DNA of 64,000 nucleotides, from positions 186,001 to 250,000 of the forward strand of contig JAQGHU010000022.1 in the NCBI GenBank assembly GCA_028291515.1. The letters run 5' to 3'. The DNA comes from Schlesneria sp. Lineage in GTDB: Bacteria; Planctomycetota; Planctomycetia; Planctomycetales; Planctomycetaceae. Below, piece by piece: positions 16,673 to 25,874 of this stretch (its first letter is position 1; each line of letters opens with the position of its first letter). The translations under genes and the position numbers were made by a program. Below the pieces are notes generated by a model. The model searched no databases. It was not told where the DNA came from and was given only the letters and a program-made list of their open reading frames with translations.

Positions 16673-17773
16673 ATGAAACAACTTGTCGCGCTGGCGGTAA
16701 TGGGCCTGGTAACGTTCGGCGTCGTTTACGCGGCGACCAAGCTTTATCGCCGACAGCCGACTGTGACGGTGGAGCCCGTTGTCAGTGTTGAGGGTCAAGT
16801 TAAGTCCGCAATTGGAACTCCGCCTGGGATGGTCCTGATTCTCGGCGGTGACTTCACGATGGGAACCGACTCGGAACTTGCCTGGCCCGACGAGAAACCA
16901 TCTCATCGTGTCCACGTAGATAGCTTTTGGATCGACGCAACCGAAGTCACCAATGACGAGTTCCGTGCGTTCGTGACGGCCACGGGATATCGGACCACAG
17001 CGGAGAAGCAAGTCGATGTGGACGAGATCTTGCGGCAGTCACCTCCAGGGACGCCCCGGCCGCCAGACGAGAGTCTGGTCCCTGGATCGCTCGTCTTTGC
17101 GATGACTGAAGCTCCGATCAAACGGGACGATGTTTCGCAGTGGTGGAAGTGGACGCCGGGAGCGAACTGGCAGCACCCCGAGGGTCCGCAGAGTGACCTT
17201 AGAGGGCGAGGCGACCATCCTGTCGTCCATGTGTCATGGTTCGATGCGACGGAATATGCCAAGTGGGCCGACAAGCGATTGCCAACCGAAGCGGAATGGG
17301 AGTTGGCCGCTCGAGGTGGATTGAAGGACAAGACCTATGTCTGGGGAGACGAGGCTCCTGACGATCGCGGCGACCTCGCCAATATCTGGCAGGGAAGGTT
17401 TCCGCATCTGAATTCACAGACGGATGGATATATCCGCACGTCTCCGGTGAAGTCGTACCCGGCAAACGCCTACGGTTTGTATGACGTGGCGGGCAACGTC
17501 TGGGAATGGTGCAGCGATTGGTATGATCGCGAAGCCTACAAAGGGATGACTCAGGAACTCACGACGAATCCGCAAGGCCCCGAACGAAGTCACGACCCTG
17601 CTCGTCCGTACATGCCGCAGCGATCGCAGCGAGGGGGATCGTTCTTGTGCAATGACAGTTATTGCTCGCGATATCGTCCGAGTGCCCGGCATGGATGCAG
17701 CCCCGATACCGGGATGTCGCATGTCGGGTTCCGATGCGTGAAGGATCGTGATGTCAAAAGCAAATCACCGTGA
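16673..17773 (+). CDS. Formylglycine-generating enzyme (SUMF1/FGE-sulfatase family)
   Basis: 366 residues from the ATG at 16673 (a GTG at 16664 is also in frame). An N-terminal signal anchor (LVALAVMGLVTFGVVYAA) is followed by the FGE fold: MVLILGGDFTMGTDS, HRVHVDSFWIDATEVTNDEFRAFV, HPVVHVSWFDATEYAKWADKRLPTEAEWELAARGG, VAGNVWEWCSDWY. The C-terminus RGGSFLCNDSYCSRYRPSARHG places Cys326 and Cys331 in the C-x4-C spacing of the catalytic copper-binding pair in aerobic FGE. The enzyme oxidises the active-site Cys of sulfatases to formylglycine. The sulfatase gene begins 85 bp downstream and is the obvious client. Confidence 0.93.
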   Translation: MKQLVALAVMGLVTFGVVYAATKLYRRQPTVTVEPVVSVEGQVKSAIGTPPGMVLILGGDFTMGTDSELAWPDEKPSHRVHVDSFWIDATEVTNDEFRAFVTATGYRTTAEKQVDVDEILRQSPPGTPRPPDESLVPGSLVFAMTEAPIKRDDVSQWWKWTPGANWQHPEGPQSDLRGRGDHPVVHVSWFDATEYAKWADKRLPTEAEWELAARGGLKDKTYVWGDEAPDDRGDLANIWQGRFPHLNSQTDGYIRTSPVKSYPANAYGLYDVAGNVWEWCSDWYDREAYKGMTQELTTNPQGPERSHDPARPYMPQRSQRGGSFLCNDSYCSRYRPSARHGCSPDTGMSHVGFRCVKDRDVKSKSP

Positions 17774-17857
17774 TCGCTGAAAGTTGTCTTTTGCCGGAAT
17801 CAGGCCAGTGCGGGCCCTCGTCGTAGATGGCACTTACCTCAAACAGGAAACACAACG

Positions 17858-19693
17858 ATGAAGCAACTCCATGGCCAAAGTCTGGCGATGGTCGCTGCCG
17901 GAGCCGTGCTGGGCTATCTGGCTGCCACCAGTGGTTCGCCAACCATACCAGTCCGGCAAGCTGTCGCCGCGACGACGACGGAGTCGGTCGTTGATGGAGG
18001 TGGGACGAACACACAAGCGTTGAGCACGTCAAAAGGTGTGCCTGGCTGCTGTTTCAATGGAGCTTGTCGCGGTGAACTGTTGGCGATGGCGGACGCTGGG
18101 GAGCAGCAACGTTCTACAGTGCTGGCACAAGCGGGATCGGATAAGCCCGCATCGAGTTCGACCAAGAAGCCCAATATCCTGGTGATCTTCGGCGACGATA
18201 TTGGTCAGGCGAATGTGAGCGCCTACACACTTGGTTTAATGGGGTATCACACGCCGAACATCAACCGTATCGGTCAGGAAGGAATGATCTTCACCGATTA
18301 CTATGCCGAGCAAAGCTGTACCGCCGGTCGGTCGTCGTTCATCACCGGTCAATGCACTCTGCGGACAGGCCTGAGTAAAGTGGGGGTACCTGCTGCTCCT
18401 GTCGGTCTTCAAGCACGAGACGCCACGATCGCCGAGTTGCTGAAGCCACTCGGGTACGCCACAGGGCAATTCGGCAAGAATCACCTCGGCGACAAGAATG
18501 AATACCTGCCGACAGTGCATGGCTTCGATGAATTCTTCGGCAACCTCTATCACCTGAATGCTGAAGAAGAGCCAGAGAATCGCAACTATCCGACTGACCC
18601 GAAGTTCAAAGAGATGTTCGGTCCGCGCGGTGTCCTGCGTTGCAAGGCGACCGAGAAGGATGATGCAACGGAACAGCCTCGCTGGGGTCGCGTTGGCAAG
18701 CAGACGATCGAAGACACAGGGCCTTTGACTCGCAAGCGCATGGAGACGATCGACGACGAGACCACAGACGCCGCGGTCGAATACATCCAGCGGCAATCGA
18801 AGGCGGGCAAGCCGTTTTTCTGCTGGATGAACACCACTCGCATGCACCTGCGGACGCATGTTCGCGAAGATCACCGTGACAAGCCCGGTTTGACGGCGCG
18901 AACCGAATACGCGGATGGAATGATCGAGCATGACAATCATGTCGGTAAGTTGCTGAAAGCGTTGGATGACGCGGGAATCGCTGACAATACGATTGTGCTC
19001 TATACGACCGACAACGGTCCGCACATGAACACGTGGCCTGATGGAGCGATGACACCGTTCCGCAGCGAGAAGAACACGAACTGGGAAGGTGCGTTTCGCG
19101 TCCCGTGCGTGATCCGCTGGCCGGGTAAGATCAAGCCAGGGTCGGTCTCGAACGAAATCGTCAGCGGGCTCGACTGGTGTCCGACATTGGTCGCCGCGGC
19201 TGGCGACGCCGATGTAAAGCAGAAGTTGTTGAAGGGTCATGAAGCGGCAGGCAAGAAATTCAAGGTCCACCTGGATGGTTTTAATCAGTTGCCCTACTTA
19301 ACCGGGCAGGACGCGAAGAGCGAACGGCGGGACTTCATCTACTTCAACGACGATGGGGAGCTTGTGGGCTTGCGCTACGAGAACTGGAAGATTGTGTTCA
19401 TGGAACAGCGGGCTCCAGGCACATTGCGCGTGTGGGCTGAGCCATTTACTTCGCTACGACTGCCCAAGCTGTTCGATCTGCGAGCCGATCCGTATGAGCG
19501 AGCCGATGTGACATCGAACACTTACTATGACTGGTTCCTCGATCGAGCCTTCGTGCTGTACGGTGCTCAGGCGGGGACCGCGAAATTCCTGGAGACTTTC
19601 CGGGAGTATCCGCCCAGCCAGCGTGCGGCCAGCTTCAACGTCGATCAATTGATGGAGAAGCTGCAACGTAGCCTTGAGGCGCATACGAAGTAG
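17858..19693 (+). CDS. Arylsulfatase (S1 family, CTAGR active site)
   Basis: 611 residues. The N-terminal hydrophobic segment (~8-25) suggests export. Metal ligands D113-D114 sit in NILVIFGDDIGQ. The formylglycine site is C154-T-A-G-R158 in QSCTAGRSSFITGQ, a C-x-A-x-R form frequent in planctomycete sulfatases rather than the common C-x-P-x-R. A second metal/active-site segment is IVLYTTDNGPHMNTWPDGAMTPFRSEKNTNWEGAFRVPCVIRWPG. It hydrolyses sulfate esters; the substrate cannot be told. It is preceded by its likely activating FGE and followed by a terminator, a HAD phosphatase and an OprB porin. Confidence 0.94.
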   Translation: MKQLHGQSLAMVAAGAVLGYLAATSGSPTIPVRQAVAATTTESVVDGGGTNTQALSTSKGVPGCCFNGACRGELLAMADAGEQQRSTVLAQAGSDKPASSSTKKPNILVIFGDDIGQANVSAYTLGLMGYHTPNINRIGQEGMIFTDYYAEQSCTAGRSSFITGQCTLRTGLSKVGVPAAPVGLQARDATIAELLKPLGYATGQFGKNHLGDKNEYLPTVHGFDEFFGNLYHLNAEEEPENRNYPTDPKFKEMFGPRGVLRCKATEKDDATEQPRWGRVGKQTIEDTGPLTRKRMETIDDETTDAAVEYIQRQSKAGKPFFCWMNTTRMHLRTHVREDHRDKPGLTARTEYADGMIEHDNHVGKLLKALDDAGIADNTIVLYTTDNGPHMNTWPDGAMTPFRSEKNTNWEGAFRVPCVIRWPGKIKPGSVSNEIVSGLDWCPTLVAAAGDADVKQKLLKGHEAAGKKFKVHLDGFNQLPYLTGQDAKSERRDFIYFNDDGELVGLRYENWKIVFMEQRAPGTLRVWAEPFTSLRLPKLFDLRADPYERADVTSNTYYDWFLDRAFVLYGAQAGTAKFLETFREYPPSQRAASFNVDQLMEKLQRSLEAHTK

Positions 19694-19703
19694 CAAGGTC
19701 TGC

Positions 19704-19748
19704 GAGGCCTCCGCTCTTTCATCGAGCGGGGGCCTCTTTTCACTTTTT
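19704..19748 (+). terminator. Rho-independent terminator after the sulfatase
   Basis: A 13-bp stem GAGGCCTCCGCTC / GAGCGGGGGCCTC with one mismatch and a short TTTCATC loop. It is followed by TTTTCACTTTTT on the plus strand, 11 bp after the sulfatase stop. Confidence 0.85.
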
Positions 19749-19774
19749 ATGCACAGTTCTGTTGGGGCACAACG

Positions 19775-20791
19775 ATGATGCGGTTGCCTGTATTCCTTTT
19801 CGCGTTGATTACCACCGCGAGCGTGCTCCATCACAGTCAGCTTCGGGCAGAAGAAATCTCTTCAGCATCCGCGGATCCCCTTCCCTCGTGGAACAATGGT
19901 CCGGCGAAGCAGTCGATCAGGGACTTTGTGGCCAAGGTCACCACAGAGGGTGGAGTGGGCTATGTTCCCGTCGAATTACGAATCGCGACTTTCGACAATG
20001 ACGGCACGCTGTGGACTGAACAGCCGAATTATGTTCAAGCGTTCTTTCTGTTGGATCGGGTCAAATCGCTATCCGCTCAACATCCCGAATGGAAAGAGCA
20101 GGAACCGTTTGCCAGCGTTCTGAAAGGGGATCTCAAACACGCTTTGGCAGGCGGCCACAAGGCGATTGAAGAGTTGTTGATGGCGACTCATGCCGGCATG
20201 ACGACCGACGAATTCGAGAAGATTGTCACGGATTGGCTGGCGACGGCCCAACATCCACGTTTCAAGCGACCATTCACGGAACTGGTCTATCAGCCGATGC
20301 TGGAACTGCTGACATTCTTGCGCGCGAAGGGGTTCAAGACGTACATCGTTTCAGGTGGTGGTGTGGAATTCATGCGTCCGTGGGCAGAGAAGGTTTATGG
20401 CGTTCCTCCGGCTCAGGTGATTGGCAGCAGTATCAAGACGAAGTACGAAATTCGTGACGGCAGGCCGGTGTTGTTGCGCCTGCCAGAGTTGAGTTTCATT
20501 GATGATCATGCGGGGAAGCCGGTTGGCATTCATTCACAAATTGGTCGCCGTCCGATTGCCGCGTTCGGCAATTCGGATGGAGATTTCGAAATGCTGGAAT
20601 GGACGACCAGTGCGCCGGGATTGCGGTTGGGCATGATCGTGCATCACACGGACAGCGAGCGGGAATACGCCTACGATCGAAAATCGATGGTCGGTAGGCT
20701 CGACAAGGGATTGGACGAGGCCAAGCAGCGGGGTTGGGGCGTGATTAATATGAAGCAGGACTGGAGGAAGATCTACTCATTCGACCAGTAA
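19775..20791 (+). CDS. Exported HAD-superfamily hydrolase
   Basis: 338 residues with a signal peptide (LPVFLFALITTASVLHHSQLRAEE). HAD motif I is FDNDGT (Asp74, Asp76), motif II is YIVSGGG and motif IV is FGNSDGDFEML. It belongs with phosphoserine-phosphatase-like HADs (C1 cap). A periplasmic location is implied by the signal. In planctomycetes such HADs are often found next to sulfatases and OprB porins; the natural substrate is unknown. Confidence 0.9.
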   Translation: MMRLPVFLFALITTASVLHHSQLRAEEISSASADPLPSWNNGPAKQSIRDFVAKVTTEGGVGYVPVELRIATFDNDGTLWTEQPNYVQAFFLLDRVKSLSAQHPEWKEQEPFASVLKGDLKHALAGGHKAIEELLMATHAGMTTDEFEKIVTDWLATAQHPRFKRPFTELVYQPMLELLTFLRAKGFKTYIVSGGGVEFMRPWAEKVYGVPPAQVIGSSIKTKYEIRDGRPVLLRLPELSFIDDHAGKPVGIHSQIGRRPIAAFGNSDGDFEMLEWTTSAPGLRLGMIVHHTDSEREYAYDRKSMVGRLDKGLDEAKQRGWGVINMKQDWRKIYSFDQ

Positions 20792-20985
20792 TCTCGGCTC
20801 TGTGGCCAACCGCACGATCGTTATACGTAGTATATTCAGCAGGACAGGATCGAGCGGAATGGGTTTTCGCTTGAGTCGGCGACTTGCAATCGCGTCATAT
20901 TTTCGGCGGGACCGATACAAGTCTCGCTCCGGGCATTCATGGAAGGTCCGGCCTTTGTTGACAGCGAATCTCAGGAAGTCGTCTC

Positions 20986-22341
20986 ATGTCGCGCCCGACA
21001 ATTGCAAGGATTGCAATTCGATGGGTCTTAGTGTTGCTGGTTGCGACAACGCTCGATTCCAGGTGCGGTGCCCAGTCTGACGCCGGGAATACCGAGCCGC
21101 CAATCGTCCCACTGGTAACGCCGCAGCCACCTCCGTCTCCACCTGGTCCACCGCCGTACGGTGGGCCGTTGCTTGATCGGATGAAACTGACCGGCGACTG
21201 GGGCGGAAGTCGGAGCCAACTGCGCGATTATGGAATCACGATCGATGCGAGTTCGACTCAATACTATCAGGGCGATGTCGCTGGCGGTTTGAATCAAGCC
21301 TTCGAGTATGGTGGACGCGCCGACTACCTGCTGAATTTCAACGGGGAGAAGCTGGGGCTGCCGAAGGGCTTCTTCATCGACCTGCATGGCGAGACGCGCT
21401 ACGGCGAGACCGCGAACAACCTGCCGGGTACGTTCCTGCCAACCAACTTGATGATGGCGTTTCCGCTGCCGAACGGTACGGTCACCGCATTGACGGGGGT
21501 GAAGTTCACTCAGTTCCTGTCGGAAAACACGATGGTCTTCGCAGGAAAGATCAACGTATTTGATGGGTTTAAGCAGCCGTTAACCGGAGCCATTGGTATC
21601 GATGGCTTTATGAACACGTCGCTGATGTTTAATCCCGTCTATATCCGGACGGTCCCGTACTCGACACTGGGGGCGGGGTTTGCCTATCTCAAGAATTATG
21701 AGCCGGTCGTCTCTGCGTTGATCCTGGACACGAACAATACTCCCACGGTGAGCGGCTTCGACACTTTCTTCAACAATGGAGCAACGTTCCTCTGGCAGGT
21801 GAATGTCCCAACGCGGTTCTGGGAATTGCCGGGACATCAAGGACTGTCGGGGTCGTACAGCAGTGGATCCTATAGCAATATTCAAGGGTCGCCTTACCTC
21901 AATCCGATTTCCGGCACGGTTGTGGTACCGACCAGCGTCGACACGGGCTCGTGGTCGTTTGCTTACAACTATGATCAAGCCTTCTACGTCTCGCCTGACA
22001 ATCCGCAGCGGATGTGGGGCGTCTTCGCGAATCTTGGCGTTGCCGATGGCCAGCCCAGCCCGATTCGCTGGTTCTCCAGCGTGGGTGTCGCCGGAGCCAG
22101 CCCGCTGACGACGCGAAAGCTCGATACGTTCGGGGTTGGATACTCATATCTGGGACTCAGCGATCGCCTGAAAGGGAGTGCGCTGATTCCGATTCAAAAC
22201 GAACAGGCGATCGAACTGTTCTACAACATTGGCATCACACGCTGGTTCCATGTGACCCCCGATATCCAGATTCTGGATCCATTTCTGCAGCGAACGAGCA
22301 CCGCTCTGCTGGTTGGAATGCGGGCGAAGATCGACTTCTGA
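20986..22341 (+). CDS. OprB-family carbohydrate-selective porin
   Basis: 451 residues. AGGAAG lies 9 nt before the ATG. There is a signal peptide (~1-30) and then a Pro-rich linker (PQPPPSPPGPPPYGG). The OprB domain begins LLDRMKLTGDWGGSRSQLRDYGITIDASSTQYYQGDVAGG and continues as alternating beta strands to a terminal RAKIDF, the aromatic end expected of an outer-membrane barrel. Members pass sugars across the outer membrane. With the sulfatase and HAD phosphatase upstream it suggests uptake of desulfated saccharides, by inference. Confidence 0.93.
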   Translation: MSRPTIARIAIRWVLVLLVATTLDSRCGAQSDAGNTEPPIVPLVTPQPPPSPPGPPPYGGPLLDRMKLTGDWGGSRSQLRDYGITIDASSTQYYQGDVAGGLNQAFEYGGRADYLLNFNGEKLGLPKGFFIDLHGETRYGETANNLPGTFLPTNLMMAFPLPNGTVTALTGVKFTQFLSENTMVFAGKINVFDGFKQPLTGAIGIDGFMNTSLMFNPVYIRTVPYSTLGAGFAYLKNYEPVVSALILDTNNTPTVSGFDTFFNNGATFLWQVNVPTRFWELPGHQGLSGSYSSGSYSNIQGSPYLNPISGTVVVPTSVDTGSWSFAYNYDQAFYVSPDNPQRMWGVFANLGVADGQPSPIRWFSSVGVAGASPLTTRKLDTFGVGYSYLGLSDRLKGSALIPIQNEQAIELFYNIGITRWFHVTPDIQILDPFLQRTSTALLVGMRAKIDF

Positions 22342-22671
22342 GTGATCAACGTGGACGGCACACGGAGAGGAAGTGAGCGAATCGCTTTCTTTAAGTAGCC
22401 TTCTCGCTCCGCGAGAAGTAAGCCAACGGCAAATCCGAGCGCCCTGATGCAGCGCAACGGGATGGAGATCACGGCGTCGCGTTCATCGGCTTACTTCTCG
22501 CGGAGCGAGAAGGCTACTTAGAAGGAAACGCGGCACACGGAGTGTGCCTACTACTTTGGCCGATCCTTTTCTTGGCGACCGATTCGGATCATTGATTGAG
22601 GTTGAGCGAAAGCGGCGATCTGTTCAGAATGGGCTCTCGTTCAAGACGATGTCTTCCGTGGAGTTCGTTTC
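22342..22671. other. Intergenic region dominated by a palindromic element
   Basis: No credible gene. The main content is the 129-bp inverted-repeat element at 22392-22520. The remainder up to 22671 is the leader of the M20 gene. Confidence 0.6.
22392..22520. repeat. REP/MITE-like element with 33-bp perfect inverted ends
   Basis: Arms 22392-22424 and 22488-22520 are perfect reverse complements (33 bp) around a 63-bp centre. Each arm also contains its own hairpin, TTCTCGC-TCC-GCGAGAA. The centre has no ORF. The structure fits a bacterial interspersed mosaic (paired REP) element and may double as a terminator for the porin transcript. Confidence 0.85.
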
Positions 22672-23802
22672 GTGGCCGATGCTTTGGAATATGCACAATC
22701 GCTCGTCGCGGTCCCTTCTGTCAGCCGCGATTCGAATGGGCCTGTCAGCGATGTTGTCGAGCGGCATCTGCGTTCGTTAGGGTTTGAAGTCGAACGGCAG
22801 GAATTTCTCGACCCACAGGGTGTGCCGAAGTCGAACATCATTGGTCGCAAAGGAACAGGCACAGGTGGGCTGGCCTATTTCTCGCATACCGACGTTGTTC
22901 CTGCTGATTCCTGGTCGGTCGCGGAGCATGGCGCTTTTGCTCCGACCGTTCGCGATGGTCGACTGTATGGTCGCGGCAGTTGCGATATGAAGGGATCGAT
23001 TGCCTGCATGCTGGCGGCAGCCAGCCGGGTGAGTGAATGCACGCTGACTTCACCCCTTTATCTCGTCTGCACCGCTGATGAAGAGGTCGGGTTTCACGGA
23101 GCTCGTCGAGTCGCCGAAGCGTCCCAGTACTATCGTGAAATGGTGGCCGGTCAGACTCGCGCGATCATTGGTGAGCCAACGGAGTTAGATGTTGTTTATG
23201 CGCACAAAGGAATCTATGGCTTTCGTGTCACGTCGCGCGGGAGGGCGGCACACTCCAGCACTCGAGATGGGATCAATGCCAATGTGGCAATGATCCCATT
23301 CTTGTCCGAGATGAAGTCGCTTCACGACGAAACGGTTACCGATTCTGTGTGGAGCAATGCCGAATTCGATCCGCCAGGAATCAGTTGGAACATCGGAATC
23401 AACGACCATCATTGTGCGGTCAATATCACGGCTCCGGAAAGCGTCTGCACGGTCTACTTCCGACCGATGCCCGGCCAGGATGGCGACCAATTGGTGAAGC
23501 GCGCCGAGGCGGCGGCAGAACGATGCGGTTTAGACTTCAAATTCGAATGCCGTGGCTTGCCCTTGTCTGGTGATCCTGATTCCGAGTTCGTGCGCGATAC
23601 TCTTGGTCTGGCGAAGCGTCCGGCGGCGAAGACTGTCAGCTACGGAACCGACGGCGTCTGTTTTACAGAGTTGAAACAGATTCTGGTTCTGGGGCCTGGC
23701 AGCATCCTGCAGGCTCACACCGACGATGAGTGGATTTCGCTACAGCAGTTGGACGCTGGCACCGCGATCTATGAACAGATGATTCGGCGCTGGTGCATGT
23801 AG
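22672..23802 (+). CDS. M20-family metallopeptidase (ArgE/DapE-like deacylase)
   Basis: 376 residues from a GTG at 22672 with GGAG about 9 nt upstream. M20 motifs are present: FSHTDVVPA (first metal His and catalytic Asp), YGRGSCDMKGSIACML (bridging Asp), CTADEEVGFHGAR (Glu pair), GEPTE, and the C-terminal metal His in LQAHTDDEW. The dimerisation domain contains GIYGFRVTSRGRAAHSS. The family removes N-acyl groups or cleaves dipeptides in a two-zinc site; acetylornithine deacetylase-like is the best general label. No arginine genes are nearby. Confidence 0.9.
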   Translation: MADALEYAQSLVAVPSVSRDSNGPVSDVVERHLRSLGFEVERQEFLDPQGVPKSNIIGRKGTGTGGLAYFSHTDVVPADSWSVAEHGAFAPTVRDGRLYGRGSCDMKGSIACMLAAASRVSECTLTSPLYLVCTADEEVGFHGARRVAEASQYYREMVAGQTRAIIGEPTELDVVYAHKGIYGFRVTSRGRAAHSSTRDGINANVAMIPFLSEMKSLHDETVTDSVWSNAEFDPPGISWNIGINDHHCAVNITAPESVCTVYFRPMPGQDGDQLVKRAEAAAERCGLDFKFECRGLPLSGDPDSEFVRDTLGLAKRPAAKTVSYGTDGVCFTELKQILVLGPGSILQAHTDDEWISLQQLDAGTAIYEQMIRRWCM

Positions 23803-23869
23803 TCGCCTTGTGGTTCGTTCGGATAGACTCTACGAATGTCGTCCATGCTTCGGTTCGCGGCTTTGTGAT

Positions 23870-24454
23870 ATGAATGCGGTGCTTGCTGAAATCACGTGGC
23901 GTCCCCGAATCGGAGATGCCAATGCGTTAGCGTGGTACATCACCGCGAGCTATTTCATTGCGAGCTTCATTTGTGTCCTTGTTGCCCGTCGACAGCGTGA
24001 AACCAATTCGGGAAATAGCGATCGCCAGTCACGATTCTGGCTTATACTTGCTGCCACGATGTTTGCATTGGCGTGGAACAAGCAACTTGATTTTCAGATC
24101 CTGCTGACGCAGATCGGCCGCGAGCTCTCGCGATCGGGCGGCTGGTACGGTCAGCGTCGGCCGATCCAAGCGGCATTTGCCATCAGTTGCGCGGCACTGG
24201 GATTGGTTTGTGCCGTGGCAGGATTGCGTGCCGTCTGGAGGAAAAAGCTTCCTGCTTGTGTGGCCTACGTCGGCGTGATCTTCCTGTTAACTTTCATCGC
24301 GATACGCGCTGCCTCGTTTCATCACATCGATACGTTGCTCTATGGCCATCCCCTGCTCGGCAGCTGGCTAAATACGGGCCTTGAATCTGGCGGCGTGATG
24401 CTGGTGGCGTTGGGTGGTGTGCTGGCGCTTCGAACGACCAAAGTCCCGAGGTGA
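23870..24454 (+). CDS. Hypothetical membrane protein
   Basis: About 194 residues from the ATG at 23870 (frame open from 23810). Four or five predicted transmembrane helices: WYITASYFIASFICVLVA, FWLILAATMFALAW, AAFAISCAALGLVCAVAGL, VAYVGVIFLLTFIAIRAASF, VMLVALGGVLAL. A conserved-looking WNKQLDFQILLTQIGRELS stretch lies between helices 2 and 3. Family not recognised. It is 67 bp downstream of the M20 gene and may be cotranscribed. Confidence 0.7.
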   Translation: MNAVLAEITWRPRIGDANALAWYITASYFIASFICVLVARRQRETNSGNSDRQSRFWLILAATMFALAWNKQLDFQILLTQIGRELSRSGGWYGQRRPIQAAFAISCAALGLVCAVAGLRAVWRKKLPACVAYVGVIFLLTFIAIRAASFHHIDTLLYGHPLLGSWLNTGLESGGVMLVALGGVLALRTTKVPR

Positions 24455-24660
24455 CGGGTCGGGCGGCGGAAATTGGCCATTTTCTTCGCCATTCCGAAAT
24501 CATCCGGCCGCAGTCTGGGTAGTTCAGGCCGAGTATTCTCATTTTTCTAGTCCTGCTGGTGATAACGAATGTGAGGGGTCGATATGAGATTTGGTCATTC
24601 CAGCGGAACTTGAATTCCAAGGGGTGTACCGAAGTCATCCCTTGAATGAGGTTCGGACCT

Positions 24661-25794
24661 ATGGCCTCGAAGCGCCAACGATCTTCCCTGTTGTGGCAGT
24701 TCCTCTGTTGCATTTCGGTCGTAAGTGGCTGTGCAACATCACATTCCAATCGCATGTTGGATATGAGTGGAGCCGCAGTACCACGGGAATTGGACAAGAT
24801 CACGCTACCTGCCTATGTGGTGGAGCCTCCCGACATCCTGCTGATTTCGACTGTGAGTACGCTGCGCAGCCAAGAGTCCCTGCTGATCTCGGGGGATCGT
24901 TTGCGGATCCATCTGAAGAATGGATTGCCCATCGATGTCGGAGTCGATCCGACTGCCAACCAACTGCAGTACGACGCCGAATCGCAGATCGAAGTCGGCT
25001 TTAAAGTTGTGTCGGGAACGTACCGGATTGGTACCGACGGGAAGATCGATCTGGGACCGGCTTACGGAAAAATTCCGGTCTCCAACATGACGGTGTCCGC
25101 TGCGGAGGCGGTGATTCGCAAGCACCTGGTAGACAACGTCGGCCTTAAGTCTCCTGAGCTTCAAGTTTCGCTCGAGGATACTGAGTCGCCTCAACCCGTT
25201 TCCGGCGAGCACCTCGTGCGACCGGATGGCCGGGTGTCACTGGGTATCTACGGGGAACTGTTCGTCGCGGGGATGACGCTGCCCGAGGCGGGCGCTGCGG
25301 TGAAGCAGCATCTGGAATCCAACGGCATCCACGATCCCAAGGTCTCTGTCGATGTCGCCGCCTACAACAGCAAGCTTTACTATGTGATCACTGACGGCGG
25401 GGGTTATGGCGAGTCGGTGACGCGATTACCGTATACTGGGAATGAAACGGTCCTCGACGCGATCGCTCAGATTCAAGGTTTGCCCGAAGTGTCCTCCAAA
25501 AGAATTTGGATCGCCCGACCTGCACCGGCGGGGTCGTGCTCGGCCCAGATCCTGGAGGTGGCGTGGGAAGACATTGCGGCTTTGGGGCAAACGGATACAA
25601 ACTTTCAGATTCTGCCTGGGGATCGCGTTTACATCCAAGCAGACAAATTGGTTGCTTTCGACAACTACATCGAGAAAATTGTGGCACCATTTGAACGAAT
25701 CTTCGGTGTGTCGCTACTGGGGTTCCAAGTCCTCAGAAATTCGAAGGGGGTTTACCCGATCCGTTCTGGTGGTGGGGGCGGGGGATTCGGTTGA
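24661..25794 (+). CDS. Wza-like polysaccharide export lipoprotein (Poly_export/SLBB)
   Basis: 377 residues from the ATG at 24661 (24646 also possible). Lipoprotein signal ends at lipobox VSGC. The Poly_export signature YVVEPPDILLIS is followed by two export/SLBB-like repeats (VSGTYRIGTDGKIDLGPAYGKIPVSNMTVSAAEAVI; VSGEHLVRPDGRVSLGIYGELFVAGMTLPEAGAAV) and a third SLBB-like part (ETVLDAIAQIQGLPEV). A C-terminal helical stretch ends in a Gly-rich tail. It would form the outer-membrane channel for the exopolysaccharide made by the minus-strand genes at 33-56 kb, working with the Wzc-like protein at 33607. Confidence 0.92.
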   Translation: MASKRQRSSLLWQFLCCISVVSGCATSHSNRMLDMSGAAVPRELDKITLPAYVVEPPDILLISTVSTLRSQESLLISGDRLRIHLKNGLPIDVGVDPTANQLQYDAESQIEVGFKVVSGTYRIGTDGKIDLGPAYGKIPVSNMTVSAAEAVIRKHLVDNVGLKSPELQVSLEDTESPQPVSGEHLVRPDGRVSLGIYGELFVAGMTLPEAGAAVKQHLESNGIHDPKVSVDVAAYNSKLYYVITDGGGYGESVTRLPYTGNETVLDAIAQIQGLPEVSSKRIWIARPAPAGSCSAQILEVAWEDIAALGQTDTNFQILPGDRVYIQADKLVAFDNYIEKIVAPFERIFGVSLLGFQVLRNSKGVYPIRSGGGGGGFG

Positions 25795-25874
25795 TCGTTT
25801 GAAATCTTCTGATGCAGCCACCTGACAAGCAGAACGAAGTGAATATCAATCCCGCAGTTACTCGAGGAAGAGCC

